A DNA stretch of 64,000 bases from the NCBI GenBank assembly GCA_049287025.1, contig JBAQFA010000009.1, positions 84,562 to 148,561 on the forward strand, given 5' to 3'. The stretch's first letter is position 1. Every line of letters starts with the position of its first letter. Source of the DNA: UBA11710 sp049287025 (GTDB lineage Bacteria; Patescibacteriota; Patescibacteriia; Magasanikbacterales; UBA922). Position numbers and translations under genes: made by a program. Shown one piece after another: positions 15,323 through 23,241 of the stretch. The notes beneath the pieces are model-generated. The model was given only the letters and a program-made list of their open reading frames with translations, made no database searches and had not been told where the DNA came from.

Positions 15323-16372
15323 TTACAAAAGTTCATTTTGTGCTGTATATTTTTTCCCCAAATGTTCATACGCTAGTTTGGTAGCCTTACGACCACGGGG
15401 GGTGCGTTCAATCATACCAATCTGGAGTAAATATGGTTCATAAATTGTTTCAATTGTATCCATTTCTTCCGCAATCGCAGCCGCCAAAGTATTTAGCCCG
15501 ACTGGTCCGCCATTAAATTTATCAATAATAACTTCTAAGATTTTTCTGTCCACCTCATCTAGTCCATGTTTATCAACATTCAACATGCTTAGAGCTTTTT
15601 CAGTAATATCCTTATCTATTTTACCATTATGTCGGACTTCAGCATAGTCCCGCACGCGTTTTAAAAGTCTGTTAGCGACTCGGGGTGTTCTTCTAGAACG
15701 TGTAGCAATAATTCCACTGGCTTCAGGATGAATATCTACTTCCAAAATTTTGGCATTACGGTTAACAATTTTGTTGATATCATCATGTTCATAAAAATTG
15801 AGATGAAAAACATGACCAAATCTATCTCGGAGTGGACCAGATAACAAACTCATTTTGGTAGTCGCACCAATGAGAGTAAACTTTTCCAAAGGCATACGCA
15901 TAGTTCTCGCGGCTGGACCCTTGCCAATAATAATATCAATCACAAAATCTTCCATAGCAGAGTACAATACTTCTTCAATAGTTTTATTCATGCGGTGAAT
16001 TTCATCAATAAACAAAACATCACCCTGACTTAGATTGGAAAGAATCGCTGCCAAATCACCAACGCGTTCCAAAGCTGGACCGGCAGTCACTTTTATATTC
16101 ACACCCATTTCTTTAGCAATAATATTGGCCAGAGTAGTTTTTCCTAATCCAGGGTTGCCGTATAACAAAACATGTTCAATTGGTTCAGTCCGTTTTTTGG
16201 CGGCTTCAATCGAAATATTAAGAGGATCTTTGATGTGGTTTTGGCCAACAAATTCACCCAAGGTTTGTGGTCTTAGGGTAATTTCAATTATCGCTTCTTC
16301 ATCTTGAACTTCGGGTTCCACGAGACGTGGTTCTAGGTTTTCATCTAATTTGTAGGTTTCCTCATTAATCAT
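15323..16372 (-). CDS. ruvB: Holliday junction branch migration helicase RuvB
   Basis: 349 residues from the ATG at 16372; the longer frame begins in a repeat tract. N-terminal RPQTLGEFVGQ, Walker A GNPGLGKTT, Walker B LFIDEIHR, sensor ATTKMSLLSGPLRDRFG, arginine finger region, and the winged-helix domain ending TPRGRKATKLAYEHLG. The hexamer drives branch migration with RuvA. ruvA and ruvC are not adjacent here. Preceded by CAGATAA repeats at about 16392-16411. Confidence 0.95.
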   Translation of the reverse strand: MINEETYKLDENLEPRLVEPEVQDEEAIIEITLRPQTLGEFVGQNHIKDPLNISIEAAKKRTEPIEHVLLYGNPGLGKTTLANIIAKEMGVNIKVTAGPALERVGDLAAILSNLSQGDVLFIDEIHRMNKTIEEVLYSAMEDFVIDIIIGKGPAARTMRMPLEKFTLIGATTKMSLLSGPLRDRFGHVFHLNFYEHDDINKIVNRNAKILEVDIHPEASGIIATRSRRTPRVANRLLKRVRDYAEVRHNGKIDKDITEKALSMLNVDKHGLDEVDRKILEVIIDKFNGGPVGLNTLAAAIAEEMDTIETIYEPYLLQIGMIERTPRGRKATKLAYEHLGKKYTAQNELL

Positions 16373-16444
16373 AGTTATTACATGATGCATGTGGCAGATA
16401 ACAGATAACAATTGTCTTATGAATTCTGACGTCTATATTGTACA

Positions 16445-17185
16445 TTATTTTGTATTTTTATTCCACCAGCCATCCCAAATACTTTTCATAGACATAGCAA
16501 TGGCGCGATCCTCAATAATAATAGCAGTGTAAGGTCGACGAAAACTCATTAATAATACTTTATTGTCGTAAATATTTATTTCTGTATCTAATTGTAGGTC
16601 TTTAAATAATTTGGTTTCGCGTAATTGTTTTTTGTCTTTGGCTTTTACTTTTTTGCCTTGTGAGCCGTCTTTAGCTACGCAATAAAAAAAGATATTTTTT
16701 TTCACGCGCGTTTCTGGTACATACCACAGCCAGTCCTCGGGGAATTGATTAAACATTTTTTCATAATCAGAAAAAGCATAAACTTTTGCACCGGCTGTTT
16801 GGGTTTCTAACAGATCATCCCAACCTTTGCGTAATCCCTCGGTGCCTTCGTAATAACGTACTTTTGGTTTATTGCCAGGGGTATTAAAGATCCCCATCAA
16901 TTCTGGCAAAGCAGTTTTTATTTCTTGATAATTTTTTTCCGCGCGCTTTACCAACACATCAGGATTTTCTGGCACTAAAATTATTTTATCATCTTCTATT
17001 ACTTCGCTAATAATGTTTTTTGTTTTTAGTGGACCAATGAAGTTGTAAATATTAGTCCGCTTCACTCCAGATTTTTTTGCCACTTCTTGCACTGTGCCAG
17101 AGCCTAATTCCAAAAGAGCCAAATAGATTTTAGCTTCTTTGTCGTCTAGACCTAGGTTTTGTAAAACGTTATTAATATTTGTCAT
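16445..17185 (-). CDS. TrmB-family transcriptional regulator
   Basis: 246 residues from the ATG at 17185. An N-terminal winged helix-turn-helix (LGLDDKEAKIYLALLELG, VQEVAKKSGVKRTNIYNFI) is followed by a TrmB-type effector domain. The longer frame would add about 21 residues translated from a GC-rich palindrome, so the internal Met is preferred. TrmB proteins respond to sugars in archaea; the ligand here is unknown. Overlaps the end of the DUF559 gene by 14 bp. Confidence 0.8.
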   Translation of the reverse strand: MTNINNVLQNLGLDDKEAKIYLALLELGSGTVQEVAKKSGVKRTNIYNFIGPLKTKNIISEVIEDDKIILVPENPDVLVKRAEKNYQEIKTALPELMGIFNTPGNKPKVRYYEGTEGLRKGWDDLLETQTAGAKVYAFSDYEKMFNQFPEDWLWYVPETRVKKNIFFYCVAKDGSQGKKVKAKDKKQLRETKLFKDLQLDTEINIYDNKVLLMSFRRPYTAIIIEDRAIAMSMKSIWDGWWNKNTK

Positions 17186-17591
17186 ATTTTTTGTTCCCCT
17201 CCTCAGAGGAGGGGGGGTTAGGGGAGGTTGATAATTCGCTACAAGCAATTTCTATTTCAGCTATTACTGTTTCTAAATTATTTAGAGTTTTATAAGCAGA
17301 AAATCTAATTATATTATAACCTTCATTTATTAAATAATCTTCTCGTTTTTTATCTCTGATTATATTTTTTGGTAATAAGTGTATTGGTCCATCTAATTCT
17401 ACAATTAATTTTACTTCTGGACAATAAAAATCAACTATATACTGTCCTATTCCAAACTGTCTTCTGAATTTATAACCAATTTTTCTATTTCTTATTTTAG
17501 ACCAGAGCAACATTTCTGGTTTAGTTTGATTTTTTCTAAGACTTCTTCTAATGTTTTCTAACTTTTTAGTATTGTGGTGTTTTTGGGGCAT
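17172..17591 (-). CDS. DUF559 endonuclease-like protein
   Basis: 139 residues. LRKNQTKPEMLLWSKIRN, FRRQFGIGQYIVDFYC and LIVELDGPIH are the core of the DUF559 fold, related to very-short-patch repair (Vsr) nucleases, with the Asp of VDFYC and the Glu/Asp of VELDG as likely metal ligands. The last residues (SPNPPSSEEG) are translated from a palindromic element, and a second palindrome lies just upstream of the gene. This pairing of DUF559 with flanking palindromes suggests a mobile unit. Confidence 0.8.
   Translation of the reverse strand: MPQKHHNTKKLENIRRSLRKNQTKPEMLLWSKIRNRKIGYKFRRQFGIGQYIVDFYCPEVKLIVELDGPIHLLPKNIIRDKKREDYLINEGYNIIRFSAYKTLNNLETVIAEIEIACSELSTSPNPPSSEEGNKKYDKY
17195..17232. 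repeat. GC-rich palindrome at the 3' end of the DUF559 gene
   Basis: CCCCTCC-TCAGA-GGAGGGG plus a partial second repeat GGTTAGGGGAGGTT. It encodes the DUF559 C-terminus and the false N-terminal extension of the TrmB gene. Confidence 0.7.
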
Positions 17592-17803
17592 AGTGGACAG
17601 ATTTTCAACCTCACCTGTCCTCTCCTGCTCTCAGGAGAGGAACATAATAAGAGAATCTGTTGATAATTAATAGCATTATATAGCCAAAATATTATCTTGT
17701 CAAGTTTTTTGACACAAAATATATATTAAAATAATCATAAATTTGGCTAATTATAAATAAAAATTAAACAATTACAAATACTGTATATATTTAGTAAATA
17801 ATA
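17592..17803. other. Gene-free stretch between DUF559 and the cassette array
   Basis: Holds the palindrome CCTCTCCTG ... CAGGAGAGG (17619-17640), related to the one at 17195. The rest is AT-rich and I see no gene. Confidence 0.6.
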
Positions 17804-17832
17804 TTGACATTAACGTCAATTCGCAATAAACT
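17801..17832 (+). promoter_or_regulatory. Promoter with overlapping operator-like palindrome, cassette array
   Basis: TTGACA (17804-17809), 17 bp, TAAACT (17827-17832). The -35 lies in an 18-bp near-palindrome (ATTGAC-ATTAAC-GTCAAT, 17803-17820, 16 of 18 positions symmetric), a good candidate operator. Confidence 0.65.
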
Positions 17833-17838
17833 ACCCTG

Positions 17839-17901
17839 TTCCAACATAGGTGTGTTGGATGGCTCTTTACAATGCATGCCCGAGAGGGCGAGGAGGCGGA
17901 G
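17839..17901 (+). promoter_or_regulatory. Cassette leader 1: two hairpins and strong ribosome site
   Basis: Hairpin TCCAACA ... TGTTGGA, then CTCTTT, then GCCC-GAGA-GGGC with a GNRA loop, then GAGGAGG eight bases before the ATG. Same plan as leaders 2 and 3. Confidence 0.7.
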
Positions 17902-18300
17902 ATGAGATTCGTTGATTGGGTCCTGAAGCAAATTCGAAAAATAAATTTGGTAGCTATCCTTTCAGTTATCTTTTACGGAATATTCTTCGTGTTCGCGACA
18001 GTAGCGGTCATTTCGATGCTTTACCTTATTGTGTGTGGTATCCATGCATCTACCGAAAGCACACCATGTGACAAGGCTATTATCGTTGCAGAAAAAAATT
18101 TACGTCTAATACCCGATCACATAAATAGTTGTAAGGGGGGAATGTGCTACAAAGGTGCAAAGTGGAAAGATATGCTGGAAGCATTGCAGTATACAAAAGA
18201 GCTGATTGACAGTGTCCCTGGTTGCTATAAGGCACATGGGTATCGTGACCGAGTTATAGAGCTCATTAACTATCTCAGTCTACCAACTCCTCACAGATAG
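17902..18300 (+). CDS. Cassette ORF 1: membrane-anchored Cys-containing protein
   Basis: 132 residues from the ATG at 17902, set by the GAGGAGG site; a longer frame from 17872 would run through the leader hairpin. A basic N-terminus, one long hydrophobic segment (about 17-45), then a soluble part with five cysteines (CGIH, C-DK, SCKGGMC, GC) and amphipathic helices. Orientation probably N-in with the Cys part outside. No family recognised. Base use looks less AT-rich than its neighbours. First of three cassettes with the same leader architecture. Confidence 0.65.
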   Translation: MRFVDWVLKQIRKINLVAILSVIFYGIFFVFATVAVISMLYLIVCGIHASTESTPCDKAIIVAEKNLRLIPDHINSCKGGMCYKGAKWKDMLEALQYTKELIDSVPGCYKAHGYRDRVIELINYLSLPTPHR

Positions 18301-18340
18301 CCGGTCTCCTCGGGCGCTACCGGTTCAATCAAAACGCGCC

Positions 18341-18426
18341 CACTCCATCTTTTTACATAAAATATTTGTGTACGAAGATGGAGGTGTTCTTTAACAACAC
18401 ATGCCCGGAAGGGCAAGGAGGAAGAA
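18341..18426 (+). promoter_or_regulatory. Cassette leader 2
   Basis: CTCCATCTT ... AAGATGGAG hairpin, GTTCTTT, then GCCC-GGAA-GGGC (GNRA loop) and AAGGAGG seven bases before a GTG start. Confidence 0.7.
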
Positions 18427-18645
18427 GTGACTCATTTTTGGAATTGGGTGGCTGAGGGTATTGAATACTTTTTTATTTTTCTTATTTTTTATCCTTTGTT
18501 TGCAGGATGGATATTCTTGGGTCTGATTGTAATTCTGCCAATGAATTTGGATTTTATGAAATTGTTGGTACCTGTGTGTAGTGGAATTATCGCAATTCCA
18601 TTTGCGATAAAAATGACGCGCATTTTGAGAAAGAAAAATGAGTAA
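18427..18645 (+). CDS. Cassette ORF 2: small two-helix membrane protein
   Basis: 72 residues from GTG at 18427, supported by AAGGAGG at the right distance. Two hydrophobic segments with a short loop and a basic C-terminal tail (KMTRILRKKNE), so both ends are likely cytoplasmic. No homology to ORF 1 or 3 apart from being a small membrane protein. No family recognised. Confidence 0.65.
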   Translation: MTHFWNWVAEGIEYFFIFLIFYPLFAGWIFLGLIVILPMNLDFMKLLVPVCSGIIAIPFAIKMTRILRKKNE

Positions 18646-18648
18646 AAT

Positions 18649-18780
18649 TTCTAACCGTCCCCACCCGCTGGCGGTTAGAAAAATTCCACATACAACAAGG
18701 AGGTGTATGGTGGAGAACAAGCGGGACTCCATCTTTTTACATAAAAATATTTTGTGTATGAAGATGGAGGTGCTCTTTGA
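18649..18780 (+). repeat. Intercassette direct repeat, copy A
   Basis: About 120 bp nearly repeated at 19157-19277: a hairpin TTTCTAACCG ... CGGTTAGAAA, TTCCAC, a second stem around GGAGGTGT, GGAGAACAAGCGGGACTCC, then the CTCCATCTT ... AAGATGGAG hairpin. Part of it also occurs at 18341-18383. Confidence 0.8.
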
Positions 18781-18787
18781 AACTTAG
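18710..18787 (+). CDS. Conserved short ORF (leader peptide) ahead of cassette 3
   Basis: GTG at 18710 (an in-frame ATG at 18707 is also possible) preceded by AAGGAGG; about 25 residues starting (M)ENKRDSIFLHK. The copy at 19218 begins with the same ten residues. The frame runs through the CTCCATCTT hairpin and stops at the base of the GCCC/GGGC hairpin, so ribosome movement could control folding ahead of cassette ORF 3. Confidence 0.45.
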   Translation: MENKRDSIFLHKNILCMKMEVLFET

Positions 18788-18815
18788 ATGCCCTGAGAGG
18801 GCGAGGAGGATTGGA
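18727..18815 (+). promoter_or_regulatory. Cassette leader 3
   Basis: CTCCATCTT ... AAGATGGAG hairpin, GCTCTTT, GCCC-TGAGA-GGGC, GAGGAGG, then ATG at 18816. Confidence 0.7.
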
Positions 18816-19148
18816 ATGTACGTTTTTCTTCGAGTTTTGCTTCGCGTAGTTCAACTCGTTGGTGTTGTTAATGCTGTCATGATAGTAGTTTTTGCCGAAA
18901 AAAATAATCAGGAGGATTGGAGGATACTCGCTGGTTTAATGGGTTTTATTACCTTATTTTGTATTCAGTTGTTTATGGGTGTTTGGTATGCATCTTCTAA
19001 TACATCAACTGAGGCAGAGGAAGTCTCTTGTAGGGTTAAAGCCAAATTGTGCGTGGATTCGGCATTTCTATATTTTTGCTACAGCGTTTCTGTTATGTTA
19101 CTAGGATGTGGTGTTATTATATGTAAAAATATATTGAACCACATGTAG
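18816..19148 (+). CDS. Cassette ORF 3: three-helix membrane protein
   Basis: 110 residues from the ATG at 18816, set by GAGGAGG; the frame from 18777 would translate the leader hairpin. Three hydrophobic segments (about 5-25, 36-56, 82-103) separated by short charged loops. Four cysteines in the second half. No family recognised. Ends just before the second copy of the intercassette repeat. Confidence 0.65.
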   Translation: MYVFLRVLLRVVQLVGVVNAVMIVVFAEKNNQEDWRILAGLMGFITLFCIQLFMGVWYASSNTSTEAEEVSCRVKAKLCVDSAFLYFCYSVSVMLLGCGVIICKNILNHM

Positions 19149-19156
19149 TAATTGCT

Positions 19157-19280
19157 TTTAGCCGTCTCCACCCACTGGCGGTTAGAAAATATTCCACTTG
19201 GCATGAGGAGGTGTCAGATGGAGAACAAGCGGGACTCCATCTTTTTACATAATAAATATTTGTGTACGAAGATGGGTATA
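19157..19280 (+). repeat. Intercassette direct repeat, copy B (end of array)
   Basis: Repeats copy A up to GAAGATGG, then breaks off where the Fic promoter begins; no fourth cassette ORF follows. The final hairpin arm is thus incomplete. Confidence 0.8.
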
Positions 19281-19286
19281 GGTTGA
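19218..19286 (+). CDS. Second copy of the conserved short ORF
   Basis: ATG at 19218, seven bases after GAGGAGG; 22 residues starting MENKRDSIFLH, then diverging. Its TGA overlaps the -35 box of the Fic promoter. Identity of the first residues and of the ribosome site between copies supports translation. Confidence 0.4.
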   Translation: MENKRDSIFLHNKYLCTKMGIG

Positions 19287-19311
19287 CAGCTTCATATTTT
19301 GTTGTTATAAT
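19283..19311 (+). promoter_or_regulatory. Consensus promoter of the Fic gene
   Basis: TTGACA (19283-19288), 17 bp, TATAAT (19306-19311): perfect housekeeping consensus, about 14 bp before the ATG. Confidence 0.85.
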
Positions 19312-19324
19312 AAGTAGGTAAATT

Positions 19325-20275
19325 ATGACCCTAACTTTTATGTCACAAATATATAAGAAAATCATCAAAAATAAGCCATATTTTTACTTAAGTGAAAGAG
19401 TTTTAATAAATGGAAAATATAAAAAAATTCAGGTTTATTTAGGTAAAACTACCCCTAACAATTTAGTTGAATATAATAAGATTTTGGTTGAGAAAGAAAA
19501 GAAAGTGATTAAAGAAAATTTACCTAAAATTTTTAAATTTGAAAAGATTTTTGATGCTGAGCAAATATTAAAATTAGAAAATTTAAGACTGAACTGGAAG
19601 TACATATTTAATAATTTATCAGATTTTAAAAAAGAACAATTATGGACACGTTATGCTGTACAATTTATTTTTGAATCCAATGCTATAGAAGGCAGTAAAC
19701 TTAGCCAGCAAGAAGTTGGTGCAATTATAAAAAAACAATATTTAAATAAATCAGTAGAAAAAAGAGAAATTAAAGAGGTGCGAAATTCTATCCTGGCTCT
19801 AAAAATAATTAGAGATAAAAAATTTGTTTTAAATCAACACAGCATTATCAATCTGCATAAATTATTAGTTGATGGGTTGGACATAAACACTGGGTTTAAG
19901 AAAGTTGATATTGTTGTTAATAATAAACAGACAACGCCAGCAGGTCAAGTAAGAATGGAAATGAAAAAACTGTTGGATTGGTGGAAAAAAAATAAAAAAA
20001 GTAAACAACATCCTTTGGCTTTGGCAGCTGATTTTCATCAGCGTTTTGAGAGTATTCATCCTTTTGAAGATGGCAATGGTAGAATTGGGCGTTTATTGTT
20101 TAATTGGATTTTATTACAATATGGCTATCCACCAATTTTATTTTTATACCAGAATAGAAAGTTGTATTTTAATGCCCTGAATCAAGCGGATGAAGGTAGA
20201 AAGAATAAGTGGCACTGGTTTTGTATTAGAGTATATAAAGATAGTATTAAATGGTCACTTGAAAATATAAAATAG
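19325..20275 (+). CDS. Fic family protein (AMP-transferase type)
   Basis: 316 residues. Fic core motif HPFEDGNGRIGR at 245-256, with the catalytic His245. An inhibitory-helix motif S-x-x-x-E-G is present upstream (Ser118 to Gly123), so the autoinhibited class in which the helix precedes the core. N-terminal 70 residues are a basic domain common in free-standing Fic proteins. Fic enzymes usually transfer AMP to Ser, Thr or Tyr of a target protein. A second ATG at 19340 is possible. No antitoxin gene adjoins, which fits an internal inhibitory helix. Confidence 0.9.
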   Translation: MTLTFMSQIYKKIIKNKPYFYLSERVLINGKYKKIQVYLGKTTPNNLVEYNKILVEKEKKVIKENLPKIFKFEKIFDAEQILKLENLRLNWKYIFNNLSDFKKEQLWTRYAVQFIFESNAIEGSKLSQQEVGAIIKKQYLNKSVEKREIKEVRNSILALKIIRDKKFVLNQHSIINLHKLLVDGLDINTGFKKVDIVVNNKQTTPAGQVRMEMKKLLDWWKKNKKSKQHPLALAADFHQRFESIHPFEDGNGRIGRLLFNWILLQYGYPPILFLYQNRKLYFNALNQADEGRKNKWHWFCIRVYKDSIKWSLENIK

Positions 20276-20297
20276 AAATTTTTAGCTAGTATTTAAA

Positions 20298-20336
20298 AAA
20301 CAAAAACTCACTAGAAATTGGTGAGTTTTTTGTTTA
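20298..20336. terminator. Bidirectional terminator between the Fic gene and the GT-C-like gene
   Basis: AAAAACTCAC ... GTGAGTTTTT with A- and T-tracts. The loop TAGAAATTG recurs in the hairpin at 23205-23231. Confidence 0.8.
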
Positions 20337-20346
20337 CAAACTAAAA

Positions 20347-22413
20347 TTATTTATCAAATCTATAAATCATGATTTGATTATCAATATTCCAAAAACCATT
20401 TGATAGAGTTTGTGCCTGCTCCATACTGTTGGGATACATTGGCCAGTAGTCGGTGATTACTAGATAGGCTCGATTAATATTTATTTTTTCCATAGTATCT
20501 TTGACAAGGTCATATTTAAATTCTTCGCCATTCATTATTTGTTCATAGCGGATGTTTAGTTCGCTAGCCATTGGCACAGAATAATAATTTAACAATCCCC
20601 ACGGACTATGATAATAAGGTCCGAAACCATAAGTCTTCATAGCGCCCGCGCCTAATAATTGGTTCGCAAAAACTAAATAACCTTGTTTGCCTTTTTCAAT
20701 ATTATATATAGTTTCAATGGCTTTATAATCCACAGCGCGGATATTATTTATATTTGGTCTAGAAATTTGATCAAAACGCGGGTAAGTAAGATACCAACTG
20801 ATTAAACCCAAGCCAGATAACAAAAATATTAAAATAATTTTTTGCCAGATTGGTCTTTGCTTAATATTAATAAAAAAATTATTTAGAAATATTATTAGTA
20901 GTGGCCAGAGCAACCATTTACTATAATTCATTAAACGATAAGAATAATTAAAATGATCACCAAAAGTGAACTCGGCCACCTCTATAAGAGAGACAAATAA
21001 CCAAGCTGAGATAAGAGCTGTGTCAAAGGCTAGAATGATTAATTTTTTTTCTGGTGAAGTTTTAAATTTTTTAAAAAAATAAATTAATAAGAATATAAAA
21101 ATAATTAGAATATAAAATTTTTCATAACCATAAATAAGTTTTTGCCACCAAGAACCATAATTAGTAAAATACCAAATTGGGTCATTGAATAAACTAAAAA
21201 ATTTATAAATATAAAATAGAGGATCGGCAATTGTAATATCTTTACCAATGAACCAATTATAAAAAGCAAAAGTAAATACCACAGCTATTGATGCTAGGAT
21301 AAAAGTAATTATCGTTGTAGTTTTTTTAAATTGGCTTTTGTTATAAAACCAATTACTAATGGTTATTATCAAGATATGAAGTCCAATAAAAGGATGAACT
21401 AGGATTGAAGTAATGGAAGCGCCAAGAGCTAATAGCCAATAATTATTTTGTTTTAATTTTATAAATAAATAATTATTAATTAGAGCTGTCAAAGCGAGTA
21501 GTATGGCAAAGGAATAAGGTGAAGTGGAAACAAATTGATTGGGGATGAGAAGTAAAATTGATAAAGGGATTATAATAATTTGGCTTTTTAATTTAAGTTT
21601 TTCAAAAAAATATTGTCCTAAATAGGTTAGAGAAATAATAGACAATAGAGGTAGGAAAAAACGTTCAATTGTGGTAAATGACCAATTGGTAAAATAATGA
21701 ATTATAATTTCCAATACATACTGACCAATATAGAATGGTGTAAGTGGAGTGATACTGCCATTATTCGCAATATGATCGAGAGCAGCTTGGTGTAATAGAG
21801 TGTCATAGCCAAAGGACAAAGAATAGCGAGCTGTAATTATACCGAGAATAGAGGCTAGAGAAAAGAAAGTTGTTAATCTGGATATTTTTTGTTGATTAAT
21901 TAAGCTCCAGATTATAATTACTAAGTTTATGAAAAATAATAAGAAAATTAAAGGATGAATATTGATCCATGGCGATGGCAGGCCATTATAAATTGGTTTG
22001 GAGAAAAAATAGACAAGTAAAATAGTATTTATAAAAATTATGGACAATTCAAATAAGTTTAGTTTATCTATTTTTGGTAGATTAATTATTAATGTTTTTT
22101 TATTTAATATACTTAACAGTAAGATTGTCATTATTAACCATAGGGAAATTACTAATTTTGTGACACCAAAAATATAGTAGAGTCCAGTCAAAGAAATTAT
22201 TGTATAAAAAAGTAAAATCCAATATTTATTATTAATTTTGTAAACCGGCCAAATTTGACTGATGAGTTGCCCTGCTAAAAATATTGAAAATAACAATGTG
22301 ATCGCTCCGAGCCAATTGGATAGAAAATTAAAAATACACAATATACTTAAAATTGTAGTAACGCTGGTAATAAAAAATATTTTTGTGCGATTGAGAGAAA
22401 GAATAGGAAGCAT
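20347..22413 (-). CDS. Polytopic membrane protein, GT-C glycosyltransferase-like
   Basis: 688 residues from the ATG at 22413. The longer frame from 22521 is rejected because it translates the terminator of the upstream gene. About 14 hydrophobic helices and an acidic/His loop after an early helix (FGYDTLLHQAALDHI), plus a C-terminal soluble part with ITDYWPMYPN. The layout resembles GT-C glycosyltransferases that use lipid-linked sugars, but no family is certain. Product probably belongs to the cell envelope. Confidence 0.55.
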   Translation of the reverse strand: MLPILSLNRTKIFFITSVTTILSILCIFNFLSNWLGAITLLFSIFLAGQLISQIWPVYKINNKYWILLFYTIISLTGLYYIFGVTKLVISLWLIMTILLLSILNKKTLIINLPKIDKLNLFELSIIFINTILLVYFFSKPIYNGLPSPWINIHPLIFLLFFINLVIIIWSLINQQKISRLTTFFSLASILGIITARYSLSFGYDTLLHQAALDHIANNGSITPLTPFYIGQYVLEIIIHYFTNWSFTTIERFFLPLLSIISLTYLGQYFFEKLKLKSQIIIIPLSILLLIPNQFVSTSPYSFAILLALTALINNYLFIKLKQNNYWLLALGASITSILVHPFIGLHILIITISNWFYNKSQFKKTTTIITFILASIAVVFTFAFYNWFIGKDITIADPLFYIYKFFSLFNDPIWYFTNYGSWWQKLIYGYEKFYILIIFIFLLIYFFKKFKTSPEKKLIILAFDTALISAWLFVSLIEVAEFTFGDHFNYSYRLMNYSKWLLWPLLIIFLNNFFINIKQRPIWQKIILIFLLSGLGLISWYLTYPRFDQISRPNINNIRAVDYKAIETIYNIEKGKQGYLVFANQLLGAGAMKTYGFGPYYHSPWGLLNYYSVPMASELNIRYEQIMNGEEFKYDLVKDTMEKININRAYLVITDYWPMYPNSMEQAQTLSNGFWNIDNQIMIYRFDK

Positions 22414-22474
22414 AAAATTTGTTAACTCTATGTTATCACAATTAGCTTGATTATTAAATATTGACCCAATAAAA

Positions 22475-22499
22475 AACCCGAGTATTGACTCGGGTAATT
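22475..22499 (-). terminator. Terminator of the secreted Cys-rich protein gene
   Basis: On the minus strand ACCCGAG-TCAATA-CTCGGGT followed by TTTTT. It separates the gene at 22511 from the membrane-protein gene. Confidence 0.8.
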
Positions 22500-22510
22500 T
22501 TGCAATGTTT

Positions 22511-23089
22511 TTATCTACCACGGATTGTTATTTTGTGGTAATCAGCTGGAACAGTTTTGGTCATTTTTACTTTAAAGTAAGGATAGACGTAGGTATAAGG
22601 GTATGGTTGCATTCGGCAAGCGTTATTGGCACAGCCATATTCACACCAAATACTTTTATTTTTTACCATGCCATTAATACCGCAGGTAGCTTCTGATAAA
22701 AGGGATTGACTAGTACATTTATCGTTTGTGATTTGATATAAACCATTAGTATTAACACTACTTACAGATCCTTTGGTAAAATAATCTTCTTTATCAGTAT
22801 CGGTACAGGTTGGACATGGCCCCGTCCATTTTACTTGGTATTTGTTATTAGCAGTGCAATTTAAGATATAAAAACGTTTACCATAACCAGCATCACGACA
22901 ACCATTGGTTAATTCGTAGGTGCGTCCAAAATTTGTAATTTTAACACCGTTGACAGTATTGACACACTTGGTCACGGAGACAGTATTTTTGGTCCATTTT
23001 ATTGAACCACCAGCACTAACAGCTGTAGCGCCGAGAATTAAGACGGAGAGACCTGATAGGATAACAATTTTTAGATTAGTGTTTTTCAT
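22511..23089 (-). CDS. Secreted cysteine-rich protein, unknown
   Basis: 192 residues, signal peptide 1-26 (AVSA-GG). About 12 cysteines in a pattern common in CPR and archaeal extracellular proteins: C-TANNKYQVKW, C-P-T-C-TDTDKEDYFTKG, D-x-C, then ATC and C-EYGCANNAC. These modules are usually surface-exposed and disulfide-bonded; function unknown. Own terminator at 22475. Confidence 0.65.
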   Translation of the reverse strand: MKNTNLKIVILSGLSVLILGATAVSAGGSIKWTKNTVSVTKCVNTVNGVKITNFGRTYELTNGCRDAGYGKRFYILNCTANNKYQVKWTGPCPTCTDTDKEDYFTKGSVSSVNTNGLYQITNDKCTSQSLLSEATCGINGMVKNKSIWCEYGCANNACRMQPYPYTYVYPYFKVKMTKTVPADYHKITIRGR

Positions 23090-23241
23090 AAGTAGATATG
23101 GTTATTTAAAATATATGTCCATACACCTTATCATATTTTGGGTTTTTTGTCAAGGTGGTGCGTTGTTTAAGTCTATCTTTTGGTTGGTATATTTGTAAAT
23201 GAAAATTACTAGAAATTGGTGATTTTTTTGTTGGTGATGCT

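Noticed and set aside
17833..19290. Integron cassette array with attC sites
   Set aside because: Hairpins such as CTAACCG/CGGTTAG resemble attC core sites only partly, no integron integrase is present, and the conserved block includes leaders and ribosome sites, unlike integron cassettes.
22414..22521. N-terminal extension of the GT-C-like protein
   Set aside because: The extension translates the terminator hairpin of the neighbouring gene; the Met at 22413 is a better start.
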